Assembly (NCBI GenBank): GCA_029168955.1
Contig: JAPDOI010001443.1
Location: 62,001-126,000, forward strand
Direction: 5' to 3'
Source of the DNA: Aplectana chamaeleonis
Lineage: Eukaryota; Nematoda; Chromadorea; Rhabditida; Cosmocercidae
DNA length: 64,000 bases
Part shown: one piece after another, positions 33,301-42,999 of the stretch
How positions within the stretch are numbered: the stretch's first letter is position 1
Layout of the letters: the number at the start of each line of letters is the position of its first letter
The notes under the pieces: model-generated
What the model saw: only the letters and a program-made list of their open reading frames with translations
Told to the model about the DNA's origin: nothing
The model's database searches: none
Program-made: the position numbers and the translations under genes

Positions 33301-35981
33301 TTGCGCGTGAAATGGCCGCAAATCGCCGGTTTTGCGAAAAAATCTGCTCGGTACGGTAGGAGGGAAAGGGCCTGCGCCCCCCCCCTACCCGGCGTCTGAG
33401 GCTGCGGCCCCCCTCTGTGATCGTCACACCGTACGCCTGAGCCCGCATCGCTGTCGACTGAGCACTTTAGTCGTGTAACATGAGCACGTGCTGCAAATGC
33501 GTAAGACTTCAGTCGCACTTGTTTCATCTTCACAGTGATAAGTGCTCCTGTACTGCGCCAGCACAAGACGACCCCAAAGGGGAGGGGCGTTTGATGTACA
33601 GTCCACGGACGTGTTGAGGATATTGCTGCCCGAGAACGGTTTATAGAGGGGAGAAAAATTTCTTGCATGAGACAAACGGATAAATTTTGGCTGGAGGCGA
33701 AAAAGGGCCAAATAAAATGGGAAACGAATGTAAAGGGAGGTTTGTAAGTTGCGCAACTAGTCCCCAGCTCGTTTCTTTGGTTGCGTCCATTTGATAGGGA
33801 TATAGTTTATACGCCTCCCTTGACTAGGATGCGATCTATGTCACCGTACACTCTACGATAGTTGAGCGGTTGTTTCTGAGAAATCAATGATAGAAATGCA
33901 GAAAAGACCGCTCCACCCCCATGATAGCGAGATAATAGCTGCATCGCGGCTTCTTCGAGATTGAATACAAGCCATATATTTTTTAGGACTACAGCGAGTC
34001 TTCAGAAGCGTATGATCCTAGTTAGTCGGAATGCGACATGGAGACATGGAGGCGGCAGGTATTGGATGGCAAAAGGTACCGTGACCATCATCGACACAGC
34101 AGCGGCTCCAAAGGAACTTCGCCATGGAAGTAGCAAAAGCAGGGAGATTGAGGGTGATTGTGTAGAGTTCCATGCGTTGTTAAGTTTCTAGTGTGCGTCT
34201 CAGAATGATTCCGCATCTGATCCACACCAAAATAAGTGAATGACATGTTTTTTTTTCATGTATCCGACCGATTCCATCTTCAAAAATCGTGATATTGTTG
34301 CTCATAATGATGCCTTTGTATACGTTCTGCTTTTGTACTTCGTATGCTGACTCCGGTTAAATACGATCTATGCGGTTCTGATTGATTGGTTGGTGAAAAT
34401 TTTCACCAACTCCTATCTTTTGATTACAACTTGCGAGATATGCGTTTGATATGATGAAGTTGGTAAATATCTGTGGAGCGCTGTACAATAGAATGAGGTT
34501 TCGAAAAGTGTATAGCTTTAAAATCTGAATCGCTCGATTTTAAAGTGGTTTGTTGGTAGCAGAACCTGTTGGTATGATTCCCGCTCGGAATCGTGGAGCC
34601 TAATGCGCATAGAGTTGACGCGTTTTTTTTTGACAAAGCCGCCTGCAGTATTTCGCCCTTAGACATCCAACGAAATTCTTTCGAATACGCTGCCCGGAGA
34701 CGAGAACAAAAATCTTGGCTGCAAAGCTGGAAAAGAAAAGTCATGCACATATTCCATGATGTTGTGGCGCACACATAATGCAGACATTTGTGCGTCCTAC
34801 ACTATGTCTTCTGCTCTCTTAAGTGGTTATGGAAAAATTAAATGTGATTTCTTGCGTGCTCTCAGTGTGGCGCTGCGCACATCCCACGAAATCCTCTCCG
34901 CTACCAGTGCGGTTCGGCGGGCTCGTGCTGCAGTACTGCACGTATTCCATGACGTCTGACGAGGTATGGAAAATTAAAGAATTCAATCGACATCCCTCGC
35001 TCGTCTATCCTTTCATGAGTTGCATAACATCCAGAGTTGCGTGCTCTTTTGTCGACAGCGAAACGCCATTGATGATCAGCTTCATTTTGATTTTCAAAGA
35101 TATCACATCGGGGATTCATTGGACGATTCATTAGGCGATTGAGCAGTAGAGCTGGAAATACATGTGAACAATTCAATATTGGGTTTTGAGGCTGTAGCGA
35201 TCTTCCAAACAACTAAAAATATTATTGTAGCCGTACCGAAAAAATTCTCGTTCAGATAGATTTACGGCAAAAGGAAGTTTCGCATTAATGGGCGAGTAAG
35301 TTCGTTAAAAAAACGCTTACAATGGTGAGGGGAAACCATTGTAAATGGGGATTTGAGAAATAGTGAATAATGAGATATTCTATAACCGAACCGCTGTCTA
35401 ATTCAGCATTTCCCCATCTCTTCAGAAATAAGGCATTGCGAAAAGAAAACGACGACGAGAAAGTAAAGGAAAGGGTAAAAAACGAGCACGAGAAGAAAAA
35501 AGCGCTCACCAAAAGGAATCGATGATTTCTGCTGCTCTCTATATCACCTTTACTATCTCTACTGAGAGAGCGTTAAACTGTTTATGCATAAGGAGCATTG
35601 TTTTCGAACCTAGGAGAGCCTCTGACTATCCACACGCATCGTGGCTGTGTGGTGTACTGCGAAGTGGCGCCACTCACGTCGGCGTCATCAGTGGTTCGAT
35701 TCCGCACATCACCAGTTTTACCTACGCTGCCTAACAGTTGAGAATGTGAATCGTTCTCCGCGCATGACGAACGTTCCCAATTGGTCCAAAGCAATGTATC
35801 GCCGTTGACGCTCTGGACCTAATGAGTTCTTTGCCCACAGTGTGCCAATTTTGCTAACAAATGTGTGGTAGTTCCCAGTCCGACTTGATGTTACACCGAT
35901 GTCTCAACCTATAATTTCTCATAGTTACCGTGACATTATCAGAGTTCTTAACTCTCAGTTCTGGCTAGTCTACTACCACCC
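30307..35981. other. Right portion of the 18-kb unit, no gene recognised
   Basis: Apparently single-copy sequence. The best open frame (30972-31391, plus, 139 codons) has no domain I recognise and no splice support. Minus frames at 33201-33668 and 34424-34774 are likewise unassigned. If this unit was autonomous, a decayed transposase would have to lie here, but I could not find DDE-type motifs. Confidence 0.4.
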
Positions 35982-35984
35982 CAG

Positions 35985-36580
35985 AAAATTTTTGAAGGAG
36001 GGTTACGGTAGCCCTGCGGGAAAATGGTCGGCGTGAGCGTGCTTGTGACCCAAATGGGTGTACGCAGAACGCCGTAGAAAGTGTGTGGGACCCAAATGAG
36101 AGTGCGCTGGACACCGTAGAAAGTGCCGGACTCAAATGGGTGTGCGCAGAACGCCGTAGAAAGTGTGCAGGACATCAGTGGGAGTGTGCAAGATGTAACA
36201 GAATGTGCGCAGGACTTTAGTGGGGGTGCGCAGGATGACATAGAAAGTGTGCAGGACATCAGTGGGAGCGTGCAGGACTATAGTGGGAGTGTGGAGCACC
36301 TCATAGAAAGTGTGTATGACATCAGTGGAAGGGTGCAGGACATTAGTGGGAGTGTGCAGGACATTAGTGGGAGTGTGCAGCACCTCATAGAAAGTGTGTA
36401 GGACATCAGTGAAATGGTGCAGGACATTAGTGGGAGCGTGCAGGACATCATAGAAAGTGTGCAGGACAACAGAGGGATGTGCAGGACATCAGTGGGCGTG
36501 TGAAGGACGTCAAAGAAAGTATGCAGGCCATCAGCTGGAGAGGACCTCGCAGAAGGGGGCAGGACATCAGTGGGTTTACT
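35985..36580 (+). repeat. Resumed MITE copy 4 and a diverged 42/21-bp array
   Basis: 35985-36046 completes the split MITE. Then come 42-bp units like those at 16043-16200, grading into GTGCAGGACATCAGTGGGAG-type 21-bp units. These are intermediate between the 10-18 kb family (GCGGGACCCAAATG) and the 58-62 kb family (GCAGGACCTCAGTAGGAG), linking the three arrays as one superfamily. Confidence 0.85.
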
Positions 36581-36849
36581 TTCACCTAACACCATCAGGC
36601 ATAAATCATGTTAGAAAGGAGACCTTTCGGAAAAATAAATGAAATTCCTGAAAGTTTAGGTTCCTGGCAAAAGTAAAGATTTGGCATGGCCATAGAAATA
36701 TACTCAGTTAAAAAGGGAAAATAAAGAAAAATGAAAAAAAGTTTTGAAATATTGCTGTGAACGATTTGGCGCAGAATATATTGTTTTTCGGGAAATGAAG
36801 TGAAATAGTTGAAAGTATGATTTGGCAGTCGAGTTTGAACCAACTATTG
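36545..36849. repeat. Inverted counterpart of 9385-9700
   Basis: Reads as the reverse complement of the hairpin-element right arm and the adjoining TGTTA...CCCACTGATG segment at 9385-9700. The 42-bp arrays and the 18-kb unit are thus enclosed by roughly 300-bp inverted flanks. It then breaks at CAACTATTGA, where the next hairpin MITE begins; its continuation (GAGTTGTGCAAAACGAGAG) is at 42350. Confidence 0.7.
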
Positions 36850-37354
36850 ATTCTGTAAAAAAGGGGTCTCCCAAGCAGAAGTGGTTTGGTTAGCGTTACA
36901 AATGCTTCAACAAAAAGGGAACAATAGGAAAGCGGAAAGAGGAGAGTCTACAAAAAATGAACAATATCCTCCAAGAACTCTTTTCTTTTTCGAAACTTCC
37001 AAACAGCGGAAACAAACCGTTGTGGTTCTCTATGAGGAAGCGCTTTTGGCTCCATAAAGGACTTTGATTATGTGAGTGCCGATAAAATATGTATATATGC
37101 ATGTGAACCTAATAGCTATCATTAAAAGGGGAGATGATGTTAAATTGTTTTAGGGAACCAGTCAATTCTTCCTCGTAAAATACCACAACGGTTTGTTTCC
37201 GCTGTTTGGAAGTTTCGAAAAAGAAAAGAGTTCTTGGAGGATATTGTTCATTTTTGTAGACTCTCCTCTTTCCGCTTTCCTATTGTTCCTTTTTGTTGAA
37301 GTATTTGTAACGCTAACTAAACCACTTCTGCTTGGGAGACCCTTTTTACAGAAT
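36850..37354. mobile_element. Hairpin MITE, ~505 bp
   Basis: ATTCTGTAAAAA...GGTCTCCCAAGCAG at the left is mirrored at the right end (CTGCTTGGGAGACC...TTTTTACAGAAT). The arms are about 170 bp and nearly perfect (AACAATATCCTCCAAGAACT is shared). Inserted in the hairpin element that resumes at 42350. Confidence 0.82.
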
Positions 37355-37512
37355 TGTTCACTTTTTCTTGATATTACGCTGTAATATCCCATGCAAGAAT
37401 TTCGAACAAAGACCTCTTCATCTCTCCCACTGGATCAGTCCTCTTTCTGTGGTCACAAGAATCAATAGAACCAAACTGTTGTAAAACTATCTCAGAAAAA
37501 TCACTCGATGTG

Positions 37513-37818
37513 AAAAGCGCGCCCATGCCGATCACTTTTTCCGCAGGGCTACCGTAACCATTCTTGAACAAAACATGATAACGAATGTAAACACACGGTC
37601 ATAACATGCGGTGTATAAAAGAGCGGAGGAGCGGTATGCATTCATTCACACACCGCTCTCCTCGAGAAGCCACTGGGGAGTGGCTGAGGAGGTCGAAATT
37701 GTGCAAACATGTTTGTTGGCTATTAGGATGTGCTCATAACCATGCTGACACTTGGAAAAAATTTTAAGGAGGGTTACGGTAGCCCTGCGGAAAAAATGAT
37801 CGGCATGAGCGTGCTTGT
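37513..37818 (+). mobile_element. 306-bp MITE with CTCGATGTG duplication and internal promoter
   Basis: Flanked by CTCGATGTG at 37504-37512 and 37819-37827. Terminal repeats are AAAAGCGCGCCCATGCCGAT and, mirrored, ACAAGCACGCTCATGCCGAT, continuing through TTTTTCCGCAGGGCTACCGT. The interior includes a stem-loop GCCACTGGGGAGTGGC (the loop and closing bases differ in the 9764 copy). Same family as 9764-10068 and as the truncated copies in the higher-order array. Confidence 0.92.
37614..37647 (+). promoter_or_regulatory. TATA box and initiator in the MITE
   Basis: TATAAAA at 37614-37620 and TCATTC at 37642-37647, with the initiator A at 37644, 30 bases after the first TATA base. Same spacing as in the copy at 9764-10068. 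Confidence 0.5.
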
Positions 37819-37914
37819 CTCGATGTGGCTGACAAGACCGATGTTCACATGATATTAGCTAAGAAATGAATGATATCCATGATATCGTTCCACATAATTC
37901 ATTCATATTGATCG

Positions 37915-38175
37915 CGTCAGCCACATCTGGCTACACCGGGTGTTATTTGCACCTTCCATGTTTTTCATACGTATCGAACGGGTCGGCCACTGTGATTTTC
38001 TCAACCAACTCTGACAGGGACCTTAGGCCCCGGTTATAGTTGGTCGCCCAGACGCGCAGCCAGCCCGGTCGATAATCATGAAAGCCTGCTGGCCTACAGC
38101 CGGATGCAGAATCTGCCTGCAGTTCTTCGCTTTCAAATGAAACTAACTTAAAACCGGGACAGTCAGAAACTACCT
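37915..38175. mobile_element. Abutting ends of two Harbinger-like MITEs at one TTA
   Basis: CCAACTCTGACAGGGACC is followed by TTA (38023-38025) and then GGCCCCGGTTATAGTTGG. Two elements of the 12223-12846 type meet at a shared target triplet. CCCGGTCGATA-type interior motifs are present on both sides. Confidence 0.6.
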
Positions 38176-38794
38176 TCCATTCCATCTGGACACTTTCACA
38201 TCAGTGGAACAAAGCAGTTTTACATACTCATTATTTCGTTTCCGTTGCCCCATTCGTTCGCAGAACAGCCGCTTCGATTCCATGAATCTGATATGAAAAA
38301 GCTCTGCTGAGCTGCGAATGGAGATAGTTCTAACAATTTGTTTTTGAATTTGGATGCTAATAAGCAAGCATATACCATTTATTGCAGAAAAAATCAGTAG
38401 GCTGGGTGAAGAAGGAAGAGGAGCACTCAAAAATGGGGTTGTGTGAATGACCTTACGAAACTGAAAAGCAGCCTGGCAACATGACCTGACATGACTCACA
38501 TAACATCTCAAACTTTCTGCTTGCTATGCTTGTCATCCTTACACTTTTACAGAAGTTTTGCAAGGTGTTCTCTCCTGCGCGAATTCCGGGGCATAATTTC
38601 TCGGATGGCTAGCATCGAGTCTGGGCTCCTGCTCACTCTACGGGGTGGTCTTCACAACTTTTCGGATGAGCAGCAACGGGTCCCGAACACCTGCCCACTA
38701 TCCGGGTTTCCACGACGTCCCGATGACTTCATCAGAAGCTCGAAGCACTTTTCACGACGTCCCGATGACGTCATCAGAAGCCCGAAGCACTTTT

Positions 38795-38997
38795 GGGACT
38801 ATCCTAGACGGGGGGGGGTCACCCACGATTTTCCCATGAAAATGAATGGAAAACCTGATAAAAGATGTTTGATGCTGCTATCAATCATTGTTGTTGATGA
38901 AGTTCTGTAGAAATAATTCGATTGATAGCGTTATAGATCGGTGGTTCATTCCATTTCTGACTTGAATCTTGAGTGCTTTTCCGTCTAGGATAGTCCC
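38795..38997. mobile_element. 203-bp MITE with 8-bp duplication (hAT-like)
   Basis: The ends GGGACTATCCTAGACGG and CCGTCTAGGATAGTCCC are flanked by GCACTTTT (38787-38794) and GCACTTCT (38998-39005), both parts of the CRE minisatellite unit. An 8-bp duplication suggests hAT. A single diverged copy is at 62744-62960. Confidence 0.75.
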
Positions 38998-39047
38998 GCA
39001 CTTCTCATGATGTCCCGATGACGTCATCAGAAGCCCGAAGCACTCTT

Positions 39048-39242
39048 GGGACTATCCTAGACGGGGCACCCACGACTTTCTCATGAAAATGAATGGAAAC
39101 CTTGATAAAAGGTGCTTGATGCTGCTATCAGTCATTGTTGTTGATGAAGTTGTGTAGAAATACTTTGATTGATAGCGTTATAGATCGGTGGTTCATTCCA
39201 TTTCTGACTTGAATCTTGAGTGCCCCCGTCTGGAGTAGGCCC
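39048..39242. mobile_element. Amplified copy 2 of the 8-bp-duplication MITE
   Basis: Same element with a decayed right end (CTGGAGTAGGCCC). Separated from copy 1 by about one CRE unit, so it arose by array amplification. Confidence 0.75.
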
Positions 39243-39293
39243 GCACTTCTCACGATGTCCCGATGACGTCATCAGAAGCCCGAAGCACTCTTT

Positions 39294-39488
39294 GGGACTA
39301 TCCTAGACGGGGCACCCACGACTTTCTCATGAAAATCAATGGAAACCTTGATAAAAGGTGCTTGATGCTGCTATCAGTCATTGTTGTTCGCGAAGTTGTG
39401 TAGAAATACTTTGATTGATAGCGTTATAGATCGGTGGTTCATTCCATTTCTGACTTGAATCTTGAGTGCCCCCGTCTGGGGTAGGCCC
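39294..39488. mobile_element. Amplified copy 3 of the 8-bp-duplication MITE
   Basis: Nearly identical to copy 2, including its decayed right end, which shows that copy 3 derives from copy 2 or the reverse. Confidence 0.75.
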
Positions 39489-41985
39489 GCACTTTTCACG
39501 ACGTCCCAATGACGTCATCAGAAACTCGAGGTACCTTTTTCCGCCGTCCCGACGACGTCATCAGAACCCCGAAGCACTTTTCACGACGTCCCGATGACGT
39601 CATCAGAAGCCCGAAGCACTTTCACGACGTCCCGATGACGTCATAAGAAGCCCGAAGCACTTTTCACGACGTCCCGATGACGTCATCAGAAGCCAGATGC
39701 ACTTTTCATGACGTCCCGATGACGTCATCAGAAGCCAGATGCACTTTTCCTGATGACGTCATCAGAAGCCAGATGCACTTTTCACGACGTCCCGATTACG
39801 TCATCAGAAGCCAGAAGCACTTTTCACGACGTCCCGATGACGTCATCAGAAGCCAGATGCACTTTTCATGACGTCCCGATGACGTCATCAGAAGCCAGAT
39901 GCACTTTTCCTGACGTCCCGATGACGTCATCAGAAGCCAGATGCACTTTTCATGACGTCCCGATGACGTCATCAGAAGCCAGATGCACTTTTCATGACGT
40001 CCCGATGACGTCATCAGAAGCCAGATGCACTTTTCATGACGTCCCGATGACGTCATCAGAAGCCAGATGCACTTTTCATGACGTCCCGATGACGTCATCA
40101 GAAGCCAGATGCACTTTTCATGACGTCCCGATGACGTCATCAGAAGCCAGATGCCCTTTCCATGACGTCCCGATGACGTCATCAGAAGCCAGATGCACTT
40201 TTCCTGACGTCCCGATGACGTCATCAGAAGCCAGATGCACTTTTCCTGACGTCCCGATGACGTCATCAGAAGCCAGATGCACTTTTCACGACGTCCCGAT
40301 GACGTCATCAGAAGCCAGAAGAACTTTTCACGACGTCCCGATGACGTCATCAGAAGCCAGAAGCACTTTTCACGACGTCCCGATGACGTCATCAGAAGCC
40401 AGATGCACTTTTCATGACGTCCCGATGACGTCATCAGAAGCCAGATGCACTTTTCATGACGTCCCGATGACGTCATCAGAAGCCAGATGCACTTTTCATG
40501 ACGTCCCGATGACGTCATCAGAAGCCAGATGCACTTTTCCTGACGTCCCGATGACGTCATCAGAAGCCAGATGCACTTTTCATGACGTCCCGATGACGTC
40601 ATCAGAAGCCAGATGCACTTTTCCTGACGTCCCGATGACGTCATCAGAAGCCAGATGCACTTTTCATGACGTCCCGATGACGTCATCAGAAGCCAGATGC
40701 ACTTTTCCTGACGTCCCGATGACGTCATCAGAAGCCAGATGCACTTTTCATGACGTCCCGATGACGTCATCAGAAGCCAGATGCACTTTTCCTGATGACG
40801 TCATCAGAAGCCAGATGCACTTTTCACGACGTCCCGATGACGTCATCAGAAGCCCGAAGCACTTTCACGACGTCCCGATGACGTCATAAGAAGCCCGAAG
40901 CACTTTTCACGACGTCCCGATGACGTCATCAGAAGCCAGATGCACTTTTCATGACGTCCCGATGACGTCATCAGAAGCCAGATGCACTTTTCCTGATGAC
41001 GTCATCAGAAGCCAGATGCACTTTTCACGACGTCCCGATGACGTCATCAGAAGCCAGAAGCACTTTTCACGACGTCCCGATGACGTCATCAGAAGCCAGA
41101 TGCACTTTTCCTGACGTCCCGATGACGTCATCAGAAGCCAGATGCACTTTTCACGACGTCCCGATGACGTCATCAGAAGCCAGAAGAACTTTTCACGACG
41201 TCCCGATGACGTCATCAGAAGCCAGAAGCACTTTTCACGACGTCCCGATGACGTCATCAGAAGCCAGATGCACTTTTCATGACGTCCCGATGACGTCATC
41301 AGAAGCCAGATGCACTTTTCCTGACGTCCCGATGACGTCATCAGAAGCCAGATGCACTTTTCATGACGTCCCGATGACGTCATCAGCCAGATGCACTTTT
41401 CATGACGTCCCGATGACGTCATCAGAAGCCAGATGCACTTTTCATGACGTCCCGATGACGTCATCAGAAGCCAGATGCACTTTTCCTGACGTCCCGATGA
41501 CGTCATCAGAAGCCAGATGCACTTTTCATGACGTCCCGATGACGTCATCAGAAGCCAGATGCACTTTTCCTGACGTCCCGATGACGTCATCAGAAGCCAG
41601 ATGCACTTTTCATGACGTCCCGATGACGTCATCAGAGCCAGATGCACTTTTCCTGACGTCCCGATGACGTCATCAGAAGCCAGATGCACTTTCATGACGT
41701 CCCGATGACGTCATCAGAAGCCAGATGCACCTTTTCCTGACGTCCCGATGACGTCATCAGAAGCCAGGATGCACTTTTCCTGACGTCCCGATGACGTCAT
41801 CAGAAGCCAGATGCACTTTTCACGACGTCCCGATGACGTCATCATGAAGCCAGATGCACTTTTCATGACGTCCCGATGACGTCATCAGAAGCCAGATGCA
41901 CTTTTCATGACGTCCCGATGACGTCATCAGAAGCCAGATGCACTTTTCATGACGTCCCGATGACGTCATCAGAAGCCAGATGCAG
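39489..41985. repeat. 42-bp minisatellite with a CRE/ATF site in most units, about 58 units
   Basis: The unit is TTTTCATGACGTCCCGATGA, then CGTCATCAGAAGCCAGATGCAC; length 42. Most units contain GATGACGTCATC, whose core TGACGTCA is the perfect consensus for CREB/ATF bZIP proteins, and many carry a second TGACGTC half. A few units are shortened to the palindrome alone (for example near 39750 and 40795). Stop-free frames of up to 378 codons result from the 3-divisible unit and are not read as genes. A short start of the array lies at 38700-38794. Confidence 0.95.
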
Positions 41986-42074
41986 TTTCCACCAGCCTGC
42001 GTCCTCCAACTTACCTGCCTGAAATTGACCGCCTGTGACCATTGGCAGTGAATACTAGCAGTGAAGAATGAAAA

Positions 42075-42122
42075 GCGTGACGGCCTACGGCCTACGGCCC
42101 ACGGCTCACGGCCTACGGCGCA
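42075..42122. repeat. Short ACGGCCT minisatellite
   Basis: Five to six copies of ACGGCCTACGG-like units. Nothing else notable between the CRE array and 42310. Confidence 0.6.
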
Positions 42123-42346
42123 CACCATCAATTTTTCCTAAGCTTTCGGCCTCACAACTTTGTTATTTGTGAACCGATTCGGCTCAAATTTTGAGAGCTG
42201 GTGTCTTTTGGACCCCTTCACTTATATCCAGAAGGGAATCTGCCGAAAATTTGTTTAAATGGTTTTATAAACTACTTTATAAAATTAGAAGTGATCACAA
42301 GGTCTAGGCAAAACCAAACCTCTCCAGCCGCTTCGCGGCTGGAGCG

Positions 42347-42777
42347 ATACGAGTTGTGCAAAACGAGAGATCGCCTTGTCTGTGCTTATCCGTAGAACAT
42401 ATCAAAGCGAAATCACGCGGGTTGATTTTACTTCACCTAATACGTAAAGAACGCCGCATTACAGCTCCTGAAAAATTTTTGATGCTTCCCATTTCACGCG
42501 TGATTTTGCTTCGATATGTTTTGCGGATAAGCACAGACAAGGTGATCTTTCGTTTTGCACAACTCTTATCAATAGTTTGTTCAAACTCGACGGCCAAATC
42601 ATGCTCTCAACTATTTCACTTCATTTCCCGAAAAACAATACATTCTACGCCAAATCGTTCTCAGGAATATTTCAAAACCTTTTTTCATTTTTCTTTATTT
42701 TCCTTTTTTAACTGAGTATATTTCTATGGCCATGCCAAATCTTTACTTTTGCCAGGAACCTAAACTTTCAGGAATTT
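42347..42777. mobile_element. Hairpin element, right part
   Basis: GAGTTGTGCAAAACGAGAG...TCTTTCGTTTTGCACAACTC forms the inner stem. The right arm runs on to GCCAGGAACCTAAACTTTCA, as in the copy at 9093-9640. The left arm resumes from 36849, so 36850-42346 is a later insertion. A GCCGC-TTC-GCGGC hairpin lies at 42328-42345. Confidence 0.72.
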
Positions 42778-42999
42778 GCATTTATTTCTTCTTCTGAGTG
42801 TCGATGATTTTTGGCTGCTTGGCATGAGACTGTGATCTTTCTGTGCACGTGTGCACGAACTGGAAATTTAGGGTCTTAATAACTCCAGTTTTAGCCCGTT
42901 TTTCACCGCGCTACCTTCATAATTTCTGAGCTGTTTTATATCTAAGCTGATTTTTGTAGTTACCTCGATATCGCTTTTCATCGTGACCACTGCCTTTAA

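Larger units (their letters stand above)
17996..35981. mobile_element. 17,986-bp terminal-inverted-repeat unit, CAG target duplication
   Basis: The left end is GGGTGGTAGTAAACTTCCC and the right end, reverse-complemented, is GGGTGGTAGTAGACTAGCC: 11 perfect bases, then partial matches over about 22. CAG is duplicated at 17993-17995 and 35982-35984. It splits a repeat unit whose uninterrupted form is seen three times nearby, so the boundaries are exact. The 3-bp duplication allows CACTA-like (CMC), Academ or PIF/Harbinger origin, but the ends are neither CACTA nor the TWA-flanked Harbinger type seen elsewhere here. I found no transposase inside. Cargo: 114-bp satellite, SL1-like copy, cyclin-like exon, MITE, LINE 3' end with TTC tract, spt-16 fragment. 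Confidence 0.87.
8777..42995. mobile_element. Nested TTAA element B split by about 33.7 kb
   Basis: 8777-9083 matches the left part of the intact 548-bp element at 4409-4956, up to the TTGTTCAACTG region. 42775-42995 matches its remaining part, from TTTGCATTTAT through GTCGATGATTTTTG to the end ATCGTGACCACTGCCT. TTAA flanks both ends (8773-8776, 42996-42999). The intervening 9084-42774 is therefore later insertion and expansion. Confidence 0.72.

Noticed and set aside
35640..35720. tRNA suggested by GGTTCGATTCC at about 35693
   Set aside because: The T-arm stem pairs only four of five bases and no matching acceptor stem or A box is found upstream.
17996..35981. The 18-kb unit as a Polinton/Maverick
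   Set aside because: Size fits, but the duplication is 3 bp and not 6, and no polymerase B, integrase, packaging ATPase or capsid genes are visible.
37680..37720. Hammerhead ribozyme in the 305-bp MITE (CTGAGGA...GAAA after a stem-loop)
   Set aside because: The bases CTGAGGA, GGTC, GAAA leave no real stem II, the base before stem I is G (not a cleavable H), stem III does not pair, and the 9764 copy has CTAAGGA.
39753..40889. 378-codon frame (MTSSEARCTFHDVP repeats) as a gene
   Set aside because: Same reason: product of a 3-divisible satellite unit, with an equally long frame on the opposite strand.
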